A stretch of DNA of 64,000 nt from Sanderia malayensis (Eukaryota > Cnidaria > Scyphozoa > Semaeostomeae > Pelagiidae): assembly GCA_013076295.1 (NCBI GenBank), contig RQOL01000466.1:6491080-6555079 (forward strand), in the 5' to 3' direction. A program made the position numbers and the translations under genes. The notes beneath the pieces are model-generated. The model did not search any database, was not told the origin of the DNA, and saw only the letters and a list, made by a program, of their open reading frames with translations. Below, piece by piece: positions 21,343 to 34,117 of the stretch (position 1 is its first letter; each line of letters starts with the position of its first letter).

Positions 21343-24300
21343 TTAACTAGACATTGATTCTCTGACAAGACCAACTTTAAAAGCCCATCTATAAATTTCG
21401 CTATAATACTTACGAATGCATTCCCAGCAACCAAATAATTTTAAATCACACAGATGATACGAATGACCTTCGAAACAATATAACTTATCGTGCATTGTCG
21501 GATACCATTGACGATATCGAAGAACTGCCTTCTTCACGCAATCGGGTATCTTTACCGCACAGTTGTTGTCATCAGCTGGTAAGCATGCCTTGTTCTTCTC
21601 GTTCCATGGATATATTCCTAAGGACAAATACACTCTCATTGCCAACGGGATTTCCCGCTCCTCCGTTGGTGTATTAGGCCTCGTTCGTTTAAGCTTCGAC
21701 CTGGCAGTATTTCCCTTTGCTTTTCGCTTTCTTTTCATTTGTTTCTCCCTTTCATTCTCTTCACCAATGTACTTCTTCACATGATTTATCACTTTCACAC
21801 ATTCTTTGGCTGTCTTGGGGATAAATCGTGTCAACACCGAATCTATGTTGCTCGAGTCAACTAACATTGCCTCTTCTCTCGCCGCTACATACTTCTCTGA
21901 TACTGATGATTTTTTGGCTAGCTCACAAGCTGGCATTGCAGTTGTTGTGACAAGTGCTGCTGCTTCTTGTTCCTCTGTTACTTTGCAGTTTGCATTTACC
22001 CACTTAACTACTTGGCATGAAGGTGAGTCCGTGCTTTTATCTTCTTTATCACTCTCGTCGTCAGGGATCACGATTACTTGCCTTGGTTGTTTCGTTGCCG
22101 ATCCTGGTGCGTCTTTCGTCTTCTTAGCTGGTTGAAGTTTTTTCATGGAGACAATACTCACCTGCTTTGCTGCTTTCTTCGCGTCAAATGCAAGTACATT
22201 CTCGTTCTTACTATGCTCACCTTGCCGCTTACAGCTTGCACTACTATGCTTGTCGTCGTGCTTTTCATGAACCGGAGGCATGTGGGAAATTTCTTCAGCT
22301 CTTTCTTTTCTTGTTGCTCGTAGATAGTGTACCTTTTTAAGTGGCTTGGTTATGGGGATTGGATCTTCTTTCACCAGTTCTTGTAATTGCGCTTTTAATT
22401 TTGACTCTCTTCGTGATCGCTTAATTGGCTTCCTTATGGGCATGCTTGATTGTTTGGCCATGGCATGATTGCGGAGTTGGCTTGCAAAAGTCGCGGCAGG
22501 CTCAGTCAACGTAGGCAGCTCAAGCATCTCAGAATTAGATACATGCTTGCTACTGTTGTTGAGTGGTATGAAACGAGGGTGAAATTCATTCTTCTTTACT
22601 TGCGTTTGTGGTGGTAGATCTTCAATGATTCTGCTTATTATCTGAAAACTAGGCTCTGCTTGTTTGACCTTTTGGCACTGTTGTTGATGCTGAGTGGACA
22701 GTCAAACTGAAGAAGTGAATCCGTGTGCATGGCATTGCCACTGTCTTGCTCCGATGCCAATTCAAGAAGATTCTCTACAGCTGCATGGGTTTCGTTATCT
22801 GAAAATTCCGAATGATTGCTACATCCTGCTTGCCGGGACAATTCTATCTCTTCTTCCTTCTCGTCTAACTTGCTTGATCTGACATCTTTCGGTGGAGGCG
22901 ATGGTCTTGTATAATATTCTAGATCAAAGTCTAGAATATCTGCACGTATGAGTCTTCTTCTTCGTAGTCACCTTCTGTGCACTTTTGCTTGTCGTGACAT
23001 TCTGGCTCCATAGCTTTTGTCTCAGCATTTGCAATATCCAACCTGGCATCTTTCGGTGGAGGCGATGGTCTTGTATAATATTCTAGATCAAAGTCAGAAT
23101 ATCTGCTACGTATGAGTCTTCTGTACTTCTTCGTGACATTCTGCTCATACTTTGTCTCAGCATTTGCATATCCTGGCATCTTCGGTGGAGGCGATGGTCT
23201 TGTATATATTCTAGATCAAAGTCCAGAATATCTGCTACGTATGAGTCTTCTTCTTCGTAATCACCTTCACTGTTGTCTTGCTTTTTATCCAAACCAGGCC
23301 TATCAACAGCACTTTCTTCATTGTCGCCTTCATTTTCCTCGTCTTCTTCGTCATCACTTAATTCCAGATCTTTATACCATTCTTCGTTTGCATGTGTATG
23401 TTCTCCTTCATCGTCATTGCCTGCGCAAATGTCCGACATAATTTCCTCTCCCTCAATCCCGCCTTGTCCCTCTTCTTCAATTTCAGATTGATTATTTTCA
23501 TCAAGCTTTAAGGTGGTGTCGTTTTCTGTCCCAGGCCCTTCATTTGCTACGGCTCGTTCCAAATTTCCACCAACATCTTCGTCGTTAAAACTGACTTGTC
23601 GTTCTACACGACGAGCCTCTTGGGTGGATAGGTCAACTTTAGCCACGTGAACATTCTTTGCGTCGACATTTGTTTCTAGGAAGTTAATAAAATCTGAAAC
23701 AAAATCATCAGTTAGTTTCTCTTCGTACATACCTTCATTTTGTCCCTGCTGTTGCATTTCGTTGCCATTGCTACCATCGTCCAAAGCTGCAATTGCTAAA
23801 ACTTCACAAATATCATCAATAGTTTCCTTATCTGATACTACTACCTGACTTTGCTCGCTTGTGTTGACAACTGCACCTGCTTCTTTTGCCGGAAGAACCT
23901 TTACAATACCGGGAATTATTTCAGGGATGATTCTGATGACGTTGTCATCAATAAGGCAAGAAAGATCTGTATTCGTACAGCAGTGGTCGGGAGAAAAGGC
24001 TTGCACTTGGCCTACCCTTGTATCGATTGCGGTCATATTGTCATCGTAACCTAAATAATAGGCAAACATAGAAATGTTTGTGAATAATGACATCATTGCT
24101 TTATTGCAACAATCACTTACCATTGCAGCAGATGTCAGCTCTCTTAGCCAATGTTGACGGTCACGAGCTTCACTCTGAAATATATGTTGCTTGTCATTGG
24201 CGTGGGGAATGTGACAAACATGAGAGACACATCTCTCAAATCACGACGTCTACATAGTTGACCTGTGCCAAGTGGCATCTTACCTGCTGAAATTGCATGT

Positions 24301-25726
24301 GAATGTTATTCCACGTGACCTTGAGCAGCAACAAAGTACACACCAATGATTGGGTATCGCTAGGAACTGAATCCTTCAACTGTTGAGATAGAGCAAAAGT
24401 AATCATGCAGCAATTGTAATTAATAACGATCGCTGATTACTTGTTGATCATACTGAATTCGCTACAAGTGACATGCTCATATGTACTTGTGAAATATTAG
24501 CTAATAATACTTATGAATTGTATTCATTTACTTGTTGCTTCAGTTCTCTGATTACTTGTAAACAACTGTTTATTCTGTCACCGAGCTAGATTAATGAATA
24601 AGAATGATTATGATGGCTTTCCAAATGAGTACATCTAAGAAATGAGCAAACTTGACTACTCGATCAAGCGTGATAAGAGTGCTTACAATAGTGGCAGAAT
24701 GCTTCATCCAACCCCGCGTGCCCCTCTGGCCATTGCCATTCAAAAACAGCTTTCTCACGGTTGTGTGCCCCTTCTTCTAGGACAACGTTGTTTGGGGGGG
24801 GCAGGCAGGTGGCGGATTAAGAATACGGGCACAGTTTGAAGAGTTAACCATTTCCCTGCATTCTGGCCACTATTGCAGTAGGGTATACTAGATGCGATAT
24901 TACCTGAATCCTGAAAATTGCCTGCTTGGTTCCATGGACAGGATTTTGAGGATCAGCATCGACATACTCATCAGACAGTTGCTTCACGACGTGGAAAATC
25001 AGATCTGCAATGAAGTCGTTTTTATGAACATCATTGAGTAATAAATGCCAGGTTGGTGCCAAGAAAGGGAAAACATGTTATCTTACCAATGCTTGTCTTC
25101 AATTGACAGAGAAGCCCAAGACGTCTTGTCTCCTTCGAGTCGACGAACGGGACCTGTATTGTAATTCGTTGAATTAGCTGTCACGAAAAGCATTGAAAAT
25201 CTTACACTTGTTAGTCACCATGTGCTACAGGGTACGTTTTAAGAATACTAAAGCTTCTACGTAGCATAGAGCTGCTTTCAATGATGAACATATAGATAGC
25301 AACAGCCTCCTTTTCAAGCTTTCTAATTAACTAACTCGATATCGAGGCTCCTCCTTTCACGGCAACATATTGATACAGTTTCAACAGTACCATGGCAACA
25401 AATGTAAACAAATCGACTTCTTCCCGAGAAGTTATTTAGGCCCAAATTTTGAATACTGATTATTCGAAAATTTCCATTTTGCGATCGTTCACATATATAT
25501 TATCAGATAGAACTGGCTTTGCGTGCTAGTTTTTTTTAGGCAATTCTAAACAATTGCGTGCTACTGCCTTCAAATTCAAAGAAAATTGTTGTCCATTTTT
25601 AAGCGTCGAATGAAAAAACTCGAAGGGTGAAGATGAATTTATCGAAGTTAAAGACGAAGTAGATGCACTCACCTGTTGAAGACAGCCTGTTGTTTGATTG
25701 GTTGAACCGGTATGTGTTTGAGCCAT
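21343..25726 (-). pseudogene. G6: tandem-family gene with several frameshifts
   Basis: Exons are 25673-25726, 25087-25153, 24904-25004, 24284-24379 and 21343-24174. The long exon is broken at about 22670 (GTT loss and indel), 22945 and 23083-23210. In the last region a third, badly degraded copy of the 55-codon acidic repeat appears, full of single-base losses. The N-terminal exons are clean. It may be a real pseudogene, or a region of poor consensus where reads collapsed. Confidence 0.6.
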
Positions 25727-27137
25727 GATGAAACTAGTACAGCACAACTCAAATTCAGCGTGTTTCGCAACGAAGAAAAAAGCTACCGACTCTGTGATTG
25801 CTTTCAATGAATAAAAATTCACAAGGGATTTTGATTGGCCCCTCCTTATCTAGCACTGTCGATTAATTACGATTGTGACGTAATTCTTAATTGGCAATCC
25901 TGTACAGCGGTTTTCGCCTTGATCAAAGATGGCAGAAGTTATGCCCCATCATCATGCCAAACCGATGGCATGGACCACCTTGAAACGACAGAGTCACGCA
26001 CACAATTCATGGAATGCTCAATTTGCAGCACATCACTGCAGCCTCTTGTGAAATACATAACAGTGCATGTCCCTTTTAGATAGTATGAAACCAGCGAATA
26101 GCGATCTAGACTTAACATGTAGGTATGCATTCAATCATTGCTGCCCACAAGAATGCTTTCGAAATTCACGACGACTTGAGTGACACACATTTGAATTCTG
26201 CAAACAACCAGACCCAAATAAAGACTTGATGTGCATTGGAAACTTCTTGATACATATCGGCCTAAAGCCCAACTTCGATCATGCAGGCTCCTCAAATACG
26301 AAGTAAACAGTTGAAAAATGCTCGACAACTTGATCAGACAATGGTTTACCTGACTTTGCAAGATATGCTCGTTTGTTGTTCTTTGATGCCAATAAATGCA
26401 TGCTTCTAGTTAGCTAAAAAGCAGATTTAATTCGTCAAGTTGGCCAAAATTCTCTTCACGTGAGAAATATTATTGCATTCTATAGACACGCTGACGAATG
26501 ACGAATAACTGTACTTGGCGCGAAAATCGTCTAGGCAACTCGTTCCAGGTTCCTTCATTTTCCCTTTCTTCCTTTGAATGGCAGCAGATGAGAAGCAAAA
26601 AAATCAAGATTTGTAACTGGCAAAGTCTTTTATCGTACTTATTGTCTTTTCACTACTATGCCTACATTGGCTACTAACAGTTATCTAGAGCATAGGTTGA
26701 CAAAATACATGAAAATATGCGAAGCATCTGACGTGCAATTCTACAGTTATTTCCATTTGTCTGCAAGCGATTTGATGAAAACGATTAAATTATTCTATTT
26801 CTTGTTGATTTATTATCACGTGGAAGTCCTCTTCCTCCCCTTTGCTCGCATTGCCAATCTGACTGCATGACCACGTCTAGTTGCACGACATCTCATACAG
26901 ACTACCCTGAATCCTGGATGACGAACAAGAATGCCATTAGTGTATGCACAAAAATGATAATATGAAACAATTTGTGAAATGTCATTTACCTCATACCCCG
27001 TCAACTGTCCTCCTGTGATATCAGATGATGCTTAATTTTCTAGCAAATAATTTTCTACCTAAGCATATTGGCATTTATTGGATATAATAAATTAAATACA
27101 TTTTTACCTATCGAAAAATAGAGTTTGGTCATTTATA
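25727..27137 (-). other. Unit spacer between G6 promoter and G7 stop
   Basis: As in other units: reverse CCAAT near 25832, short conserved frames, and a degraded zinc-ribbon frame (YHFC, about 26996-26816) before the G7 poly(A) signal near 27080. Confidence 0.45.
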
Positions 27138-30100
27138 TTAACTAGACATTGATTCTCTGACAAGACCAACTTTAAAAGCCCATCTATAAATTTCGCTATA
27201 ATACTTACGAATGCATTCCCAGCAACCAAATAATTTTAAATCACACAGATGATACGAATGACCTTCGAAACAATATAACTTATCGTGCATTGTCGGATAC
27301 CATTGACGATATCGAAGAACTGCCTTCTTCACGCAATCGGGTATCTTTACCGCACAGTTGTTGTCATCAGCTGGTAAGCATGCCTTGTTCTTCTCGTTCC
27401 ATGGATATATTCCTAAGGACAAATACACTCTCATTGCCAACGGGATTTCCCGCTCCTCCGTTGGTGTATTAGGCCTCGTTCGTTTAAGCTTCGAGCTGGC
27501 AGTATTTCCCTTTGCTTTTCGCTTTCTTTTCATTTGTTTCTCCCTTTCATTCTCTTCACCTATGTACTTCTTCACATGATTTATCACTTTCACACATTCT
27601 TTGGCTGTCTTGGGGATAAATCGTGTCAACACCGAATCTATGTTGCTCGAGTCAACTAACATTGCCTCTTCTCTCGCCGCTACATACTTCTCTGATACTG
27701 ATGATTTTTTGGCTAGCTCACAAGCTGGCATTGCAGTTGTTGTGACAAGTGCTGCTGCTTCTTGTTCCTCTGTTACTTTGGAGTTTGCATTTACCCACTT
27801 AACTACTTGGCATGAAGGTGAGTCCGTGCTTTTATCTTCTTTATCGCTCTCGTCGTCAGGGATCACGATTACTTGCCTTGGTTGTTTCGTTGCCGATCCT
27901 GGTGCGTCTTTCGTCTTCTTAGCTGGTTGAAGTTTTTTCATGGAGACAATACTCACCTGCTTTGCTGCTTTCTTCGCGTCAAATGCAAGTACATTCTCGT
28001 TCTTACTATGCTCACCTTGCCGCTTACAGCTTGCACTACTACGCTTGTCGTCGTGCTTTTCATGAACCGGAGGCATGTGGGAAATTTCTCCAGCTCTTTC
28101 TTTTCTTGTTGCTCGTAGATAGTGTACCTTTTTAAGTGGCTTGGTTATAGGGATTGGATCTTCTTTCACCAGTTCTTGTAATTGCGCTTTTAATTTTGAC
28201 TCTCTTCGTGATCGCTTAATTGGCTTCCTTATGGGCATGCTTGATTGTTTGGCCATGGCATGATTGCGGAGTTGGCTTGCAAAAGTCGCGGCTGGCTCAG
28301 TCAACGTAGGCAGCTCAAGCATCTCAGAATTAGATACATGCTTGCTACTGTTGTTGAGTGGTATGAAACGAGGGTGAAATTCATTCTTCTTTACTTGCGT
28401 TTGTGGTGGTAGATCTTCAATGATTCTGCTTATTATCTGAAAACTAGGCTCTGCTTGTTTGACCTTGTTGGCACTGTTGTTGATGCTAAGTGGACAGTCA
28501 AACTGAAGAAGTGAATCCGTGTGCATGGCATTGCCACTGTCTTGCTCCGATGCCAATTCAAGAAGATTCTCTACAGCTGCATGGGTTTCGTTATCTGAAA
28601 ATTCCGAACGATTGCCACATCCTGCTTGCCGGGACAATTCTCTCTCTTCTTCCTTCTCGTCTAACTTGCTTGATCTGACATCTTTCGGTGGAGGCGATGG
28701 TCTTGTATAATATTCTAGATCAAAGTCTAGAATATCTGCTACGTATGAGTCTTCTTCTTCGTAGTCACCTTCTGTGCACTTTTGCTTGTCGTGACATTCT
28801 GGCTCCATAGCTTTTGTCTCAGCATTTGCAATATCCAACCTGGCATCTTTCGGTGGAGGCGATGGTCTTGTATAATATTCTAGATCAAAGTCCAGAATAT
28901 CTGCTACGTATGAGTCTTCTTCTTCGTAATCACCTTCACTGTTGTCTTGCTTTTTATCCAAACCAGGCCTATCAACAGCACTTTCTTCATTGTCGCCTTC
29001 ATTTTCCTCGTCTTCTTCGTCATCACTTAATTCCAGATCTTTATACCATTCTTCGTTTGCATGTGTATGTTCTCCTTCATCGTCATTGCCTGCGCAAATG
29101 TCCGACATAATTTCCTCTCCCTCAATCCCGCCTTGTCCCTCTTCTTCAATTTCAGATTGATTATTTTCATCAAGCTTTAAGGTGGTGTCGTTTTCTGTCC
29201 CAGGCCCTTCATTTGCTACGGCTCGTTCCAAATTTCCACCAACATCTTCGTCGTTAAAACTGACTTGTCGTTCTACACGACGAGCCTCTTGGGTGGATAG
29301 GTCAACTTTAGCCATGTGAACATTCTTTGCGTCGACATTTGTTTCTAGGAAGTTAATAAAATCTGAAACAAAATCATCAGTTAGTTTCTCTCGTACATAC
29401 CTTATTTGTCGCTGCTGTTGCATTTCGTTGCCATTGCTACCATCGTCCAAAGCTGCAATTGCTAAAACTTCACAAATATCATCAATAGTTTCCTTATCTG
29501 ATACTACTACCTGACTTTGCTCGCTTGTGTTGACAACTGCGCCTGCCTCTTTTGCCGGAAGAACGTTTACAATACCGGAAATTATTTCAGGGATGATTCT
29601 GATGACGTTGTCATCGAGAAGGCAAGAAAGATCTGTATTCGTACAGCAGTGGTCGGGAGAAAAGGCTTGCACTTGGCCTACCCTTGTATCGATTTCTGTC
29701 ATATTATCATCGTAACCGAAATAATTGGCAAACATAGAAATGTTTGTGAATATTGACATCATTGCTTTATTGCAACAGTCACTTACCATTGCAGCAGATG
29801 TCAGCTCTCTTAGCCAATGTTGACGGTCACGAGCTTCACTCTGAAATATATGTTACTTGTCATTAGCGTGGGGAATGTGAAAGAGATGAGAGAGAGACAC
29901 ATCTCTCAAATTACGACATCTACATTGATGACTTGTGCCAAGTGGCATCTTACCTGCTGAAATTGCATGTGAATGTTATTCCACGTGACCTTGAGCAGCA
30001 ACAAAGTACACACCAATGATTGGGTATCGCTAGGAACTGAATCCTTCAACTGTTGAGATAGAGCAAAAGTAATCATGCAGCAATTGTAATTAATAACGAT

Positions 30101-31410
30101 CGCGGATTACTTGTTGATCGTACTGTAATTCGCTACAATGTGACATGCTCATATGTATTTGTGAAATATTAGCTAAAAATACTTATGAATTGTGTTCATT
30201 TACTTGTTGCTTCAGTTCTCTGATTACTTGTAAACAACTGTTTATTCTGTCACCGAGCTAGATTAATGAATAAGAATGATTATGATGGCTTTCCAAATGA
30301 GTACATCTAAGAAATGAGCAAACTTGACTACTCGATCAAGCGTGATAAGAGTGCTTACAATAGTGGCAGAATGCTTCATCCAACCCCACTTGCCCCTCTG
30401 GCCATTGCCATGCAAAAACAGCTTTCTCACGGTCGTGTGCACCTTCTTCTAGGAACAACGTTGGTTGGTTGGGGGGGGGGCAGGCAGGTGGCGGATTAAG
30501 AATACGGGCACAGTTTGAAGAGTCAACAATTTCCCTGCATTCTGGCCACTATTGCAGTAGGTATACTAGATGCGATATTACCTGAATCCTGAAAATTGCC
30601 TGCTTGGTTCCATGGACAGGATTTTGAGGATCAGCATCGACATACTCATCAGACAGTTGCTTCACGACGTGGAAAATCAGATCTGCAATTAAGTCGATTT
30701 TCATTAACATCATTCAGTAATAAGATACCAGGTACGTGCCAAGAAAGGGAAAAGATGTTATCTTACCAATGCCTGTCTTCAATTGGCAGAGAAGCCCAAG
30801 ACGTCTTGTCTCCTTCGAGTCGACGAACGGGACCTGTATTGTAATTCGTTGAATTAGTTGTCACGAAAAGCATTGAAAATCTTACACTTGTTATCACCAT
30901 GTCCTACAGGGTAAGTTTTAAGAAATACTAAAGTTTCTACGTAGCATAGAGCTGCCTTCAATGATGAACATATAAATAGCAAAAGCCTCCTTTTCATGCT
31001 TTCTAATTAACTAACTCGATATCGAGGCTCCTCCTTTCACGGCAACATATTGATACAGTTTCAACAGTACCATGGCAACAAATGTAAACAAATCAACTCT
31101 TCTTCCCGAGAAGTTATTTAGGCCCAAATTTTTGAATACTGATTATTCGAAAATTTCCATTTTGCGATCGTTCACATATATATTATCAGATAGAACTGGC
31201 TTTGCGTGCTAGTTTTTTTTAGGCAATTCTAAACAAATTGCATGCTACTGCCTTCAAATTCAAAGAAAATTGTTGTCCATTTTTAAGCGTCGAATGAAAA
31301 AACTCGAAGGGTGAAGATGAATTTATCGAAGTTAAAGACGAAGTAGATGCACTCACCTGTTGAAGACAGCCTGTTGTTTGATTGGTTGAACCGGTATGTG
31401 TTTGAGCCAT
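27138..31410 (-). CDS. G7: intact five-exon unknown nuclear protein, about 1006 residues
   Basis: Exons are 31357-31410, 30767-30833, 30582-30682, 29954-30049 and 27138-29840, all with GT-AG sites and matching phases (0,1,0,0). The start ATG 31410 follows a CCAAT promoter. The N-terminal 106 residues look helical. The centre is acidic (SDDEEDEENEGDNEE), with two 55-residue repeats containing DFDLEYYTRPSPPPKD. VIVIPDDES near residue 763 resembles a SUMO-interaction motif. Basic runs (RKPIKRSRR; KRKRKAKG near 880) suggest nuclear import. The end has a Cys/His cluster (C-x3-H-x4-C-x6-C-x2-C, about 963-982). No known family is recognised. It belongs to a 5.7-kb tandem array. Confidence 0.75.
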
Positions 31411-31524
31411 GATGAAACTAGTACAGCACAACTCAAATTCAGCGTGTTTCGCAAGCGAAGAAAAAAGCTACCGCACTCTGTGATTGCTTTCAATGAATAA
31501 AAATTCACAAGGGATTTTGATTGG
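31411..31524 (-). promoter_or_regulatory. G7 promoter with CCAAT box
   Basis: ATTGG at 31520-31524 is a CCAAT box on the coding strand, 110 bases before the ATG, embedded in GGGGCCAATCAAAATCC. No good TATA box is seen. The same promoter precedes every unit. Confidence 0.45.
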
Positions 31525-32697
31525 CCCCTCCTTATCTAGCACTGTCGATTAATTACGATTGTGACGTAATTTTAATTGGCAATCCTGTACAGCGGTTTTC
31601 GCCTTGATCAAAGATGGCAGAAGTTATGCCCCATCATCATGCCAAACCGATGGCATGGACCACCTGAAACGACAGAGTCACGCACACAATTCATGGAATG
31701 CTCAATTTGCAGCACATCACTGCAGCCTCTTGTGAAATACATAACAGTGCATGTCCCTTTTAGATAGTATGAAACCAGCGAATAGCGATCTAGACTTAAC
31801 ATGTAGGTATGCATTCAATCATTGCTGCCCACAAGAATGCTTTCGAAATTCACGACGACTTGAGTGACACACATTTGAATTCTGCAAACAACCAGGCCAA
31901 ATAAAGACTTGATGTGCATTGGAAACTTCTTGAAACATCGGCCTAAAGCCCAACTTCGATCATGCAGGCTCCTCAAATACGAAGTAAACAGTTGAAAAAT
32001 GCTCGACAACTTATCAGACAATGGTTTACCTGACTTTGCAAGATATGCTCGTTTGTTGTTCTTTGATGCCAATAAATGCATGCTTCTAGTTAGCTAAAAA
32101 GCAGATTTAATTCGTCAAGTTGGCCAAAATTCTCTTCACGTGAGAAATATTATTGCATTCTATAGACACGCTGACGAATGACGAATAACTGTACTTGGCG
32201 CGAAAATCGTCTAGGCAACTCGTTCCAGGTTCCTTCATTTTCCCTTTCTTCCTTTGAATGGCAGCAGTTGAGAAGCAAAAAAATCAAGATTTGTAACTGG
32301 CAAGTCTTTTATCGTACTTATTGTTTTTCACTACTATGCCTACATTGGCTACTAACAGTTATCTAGAGCATAGGTTACAAAATACATGAAAATATGCGAA
32401 GCATCTGACGTGCAATTCTACAGTTATTTCATTTGTCTGCAAGCGATTTGATGAAAACGATTAAATTATTCTATTTCTTGTTAAATTATTATCACGTGGA
32501 AGTCTCTTCCTCCCTTTGCTCGCATTGCCAATCTGACTGCATGACCACGTCTAGTTGCACGACATCTCATACAGACTACCCTGAATCCTGGATGACGAAC
32601 AAGAATGCCATTAGTGTATGCACAAAAATGATAGTATGAAAAATTGTGAAATGTCATTTACCTCATAATGAGTAGGTTACCTCATTCTGTTGTCATC
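31525..32697. other. Unit spacer upstream of G7, ending at terminal-repeat fragment
   Basis: Duplicate of 2030-3213. It stops at 'catttacctcat' near 32665 and passes into 'aatgagtaggttacctcat', a small foldback, before the terminal repeat. No gene supported. Confidence 0.5.
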
Positions 32698-33262
32698 AGT
32701 AGGGGATGAAGTAGGTGTCTTGGCGCACGCATGCGCAGTAGAAATTTTATTTTATTTTAGTGTTTAAATCACGCATGCGCGAGAGTCTTCGAGAATTGAA
32801 AAGAGCATGAACAGTAAAAAATATCCGAAAACGATAACGGGAAGGTTGTGGAAAGTTAGTTTAAAGCTGCAAGACATCGCCAAAGCTGATAAAAAACCCA
32901 TAAAAAGCTTAATAACTAAAAAACGGTTTTGTTTATGAAAAATATTTTTACACCAAGAAAAAGAAAATCTCTTGATTATATTGCATGAATTATTTCATAT
33001 TTTCCATGCACTTATAAGATGATAAGAATTTGTTAAATAAACCACAAGAAAACACAAAAATATCGAGGAACTGGCAAATTCACGTTCTCGGCTCGAGATT
33101 GAATTCAAAGAACCAATCAGAAACTTTCGAATGCGATGTTCGAATGTACGCGTCAAATCTCTGTCATGAGAAATGAGAAAGCAGAAACTTTTAGAATCTG
33201 GAATGACATTCAAACACACCGGACATTCAAAAAGTAAGTTGCGTTTTTTCTTCTTTTTCTCA
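32698..33262 (+). repeat. Solo terminal repeat of the virus-like element
   Basis: Duplicate of 3214-3769, joined at its inner side to exon 5 of G8 at '...ctcaagcaacatag'. Confidence 0.75.
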
Positions 33263-33772
33263 AGCAACATAGATTCCGTGTTGACACGATTTATCCCCAA
33301 GACAGCCAAAGAATGTGTGAAAGTGATAAATCATGTGAAGAAGTACATAGGTGAAGAGAATGAAATGGAGAAACAAATGAAAAGAAAGCGAAAAGCAAAG
33401 GGAAATACTGCCAGCTCGAAGCTTAAACGAACGAGGCCTAATACACAAACGGAGGAGCGGGAAATCCCGTTGGCAATGAGAGTGTATTTGTCCTTAGGAA
33501 TATATCCATGGAACGAGAAGAACAAGGCATGCTTACCAGCTGATGACAACAACTGTGCGGTAAAGATACCCGATTGCGTGAAGAAGGCAGCTCTTCGATA
33601 TCGTCAATGGTACCCGACAATGCACGATAAGTTATATTGTTTCGAAGGTCATTCGTATCATCTGCGTGATTTAAAATTATTTGGTTGCTGGGAATGCATT
33701 CGTAAGTATTATAGCGAAATTTATAGATGGGCTTTTAAAGTTGGTCTTGTCAGAGAATCAATGTCTAGTTAA
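33263..33772 (+). pseudogene. G8: open C-terminal fragment of the tandem-family gene
   Basis: The last 170 codons are in one open frame to the ESMSS stop, without the two deletions seen in G2. It keeps the basic run and the Cys/His cluster, and a strong internal donor at 33701|33702 (TTC|GTAAGT). Upstream it is fused to the terminal repeat. A frame opening at 33173 within the repeat would give a 199-residue fusion, but no promoter supports this. Confidence 0.7.
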
Positions 33773-33830
33773 TATAAATGACCAAACTGTATTTTTCGAT
33801 AGGTAAAAATGTATTTAATTTATTATATCC

Positions 33831-33836
33831 AATAAA
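33831..33836 (+). terminator. Poly(A) signal after the tandem-family stop
   Basis: AATAAA 59 bases after the stop codon, conserved in all units. Confidence 0.55.
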
Positions 33837-33913
33837 TGCCAATATGCTTATGTAGAAAATTATTTGCCAAAAAATTAAGCATCATGTGATATCACAGGAG
33901 GACGGTTGACAGG

Positions 33914-34117
33914 TATGAGGTAAATGACATTTCACAAATTGTTTCATATTGTCATTTTTGTGCATACACTAATGGCATTCTTGTTCGTCATCCAGGATTC
34001 AGGGTAGTCTGTATGAGATGTCGTGCAACTGGACGTGGTCATGCAGTCAGATTGGCAATGCGAGCAAAGGGGAGGAAGAGATTCCACGTGATAATAAATC
34101 AACAAGAAATAGAATAA
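33914..34117 (+). CDS. Zinc-ribbon reading frame, 67 codons, possible 3' exon
   Basis: An open frame from TAT 33914 with no ATG at its start, so it is probably part of an exon. It has a CHFC pair, 26 residues, then a CMRC pair, a Cys4 zinc-ribbon pattern, followed by a basic tail (RAKGRKRF) and a stop. This is the best-preserved copy; others lose a Cys (YHFC) or shift frame. It lies 140 bases after the stop of the tandem-family gene. A strong GTAAGT donor just before that stop suggests it may be an alternative last exon. It could also be a relic. Confidence 0.4.
   Translation, partial: YEVNDISQIVSYCHFCAYTNGILVRHPGFRVVCMRCRATGRGHAVRLAMRAKGRKRFHVIINQQEIE

Noticed and set aside
27960..27995. 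GTGAGT within exon 5 ('aagcaggtgagtattg') as an intron donor
   Set aside because: The nearest acceptor gives a 34-base intron, too short, and the frame is open through it.
28500..29800. Idea that the whole tandem unit is viral
   Set aside because: The gene has four spliced introns and a CCAAT promoter, and units are not bounded by terminal repeats.
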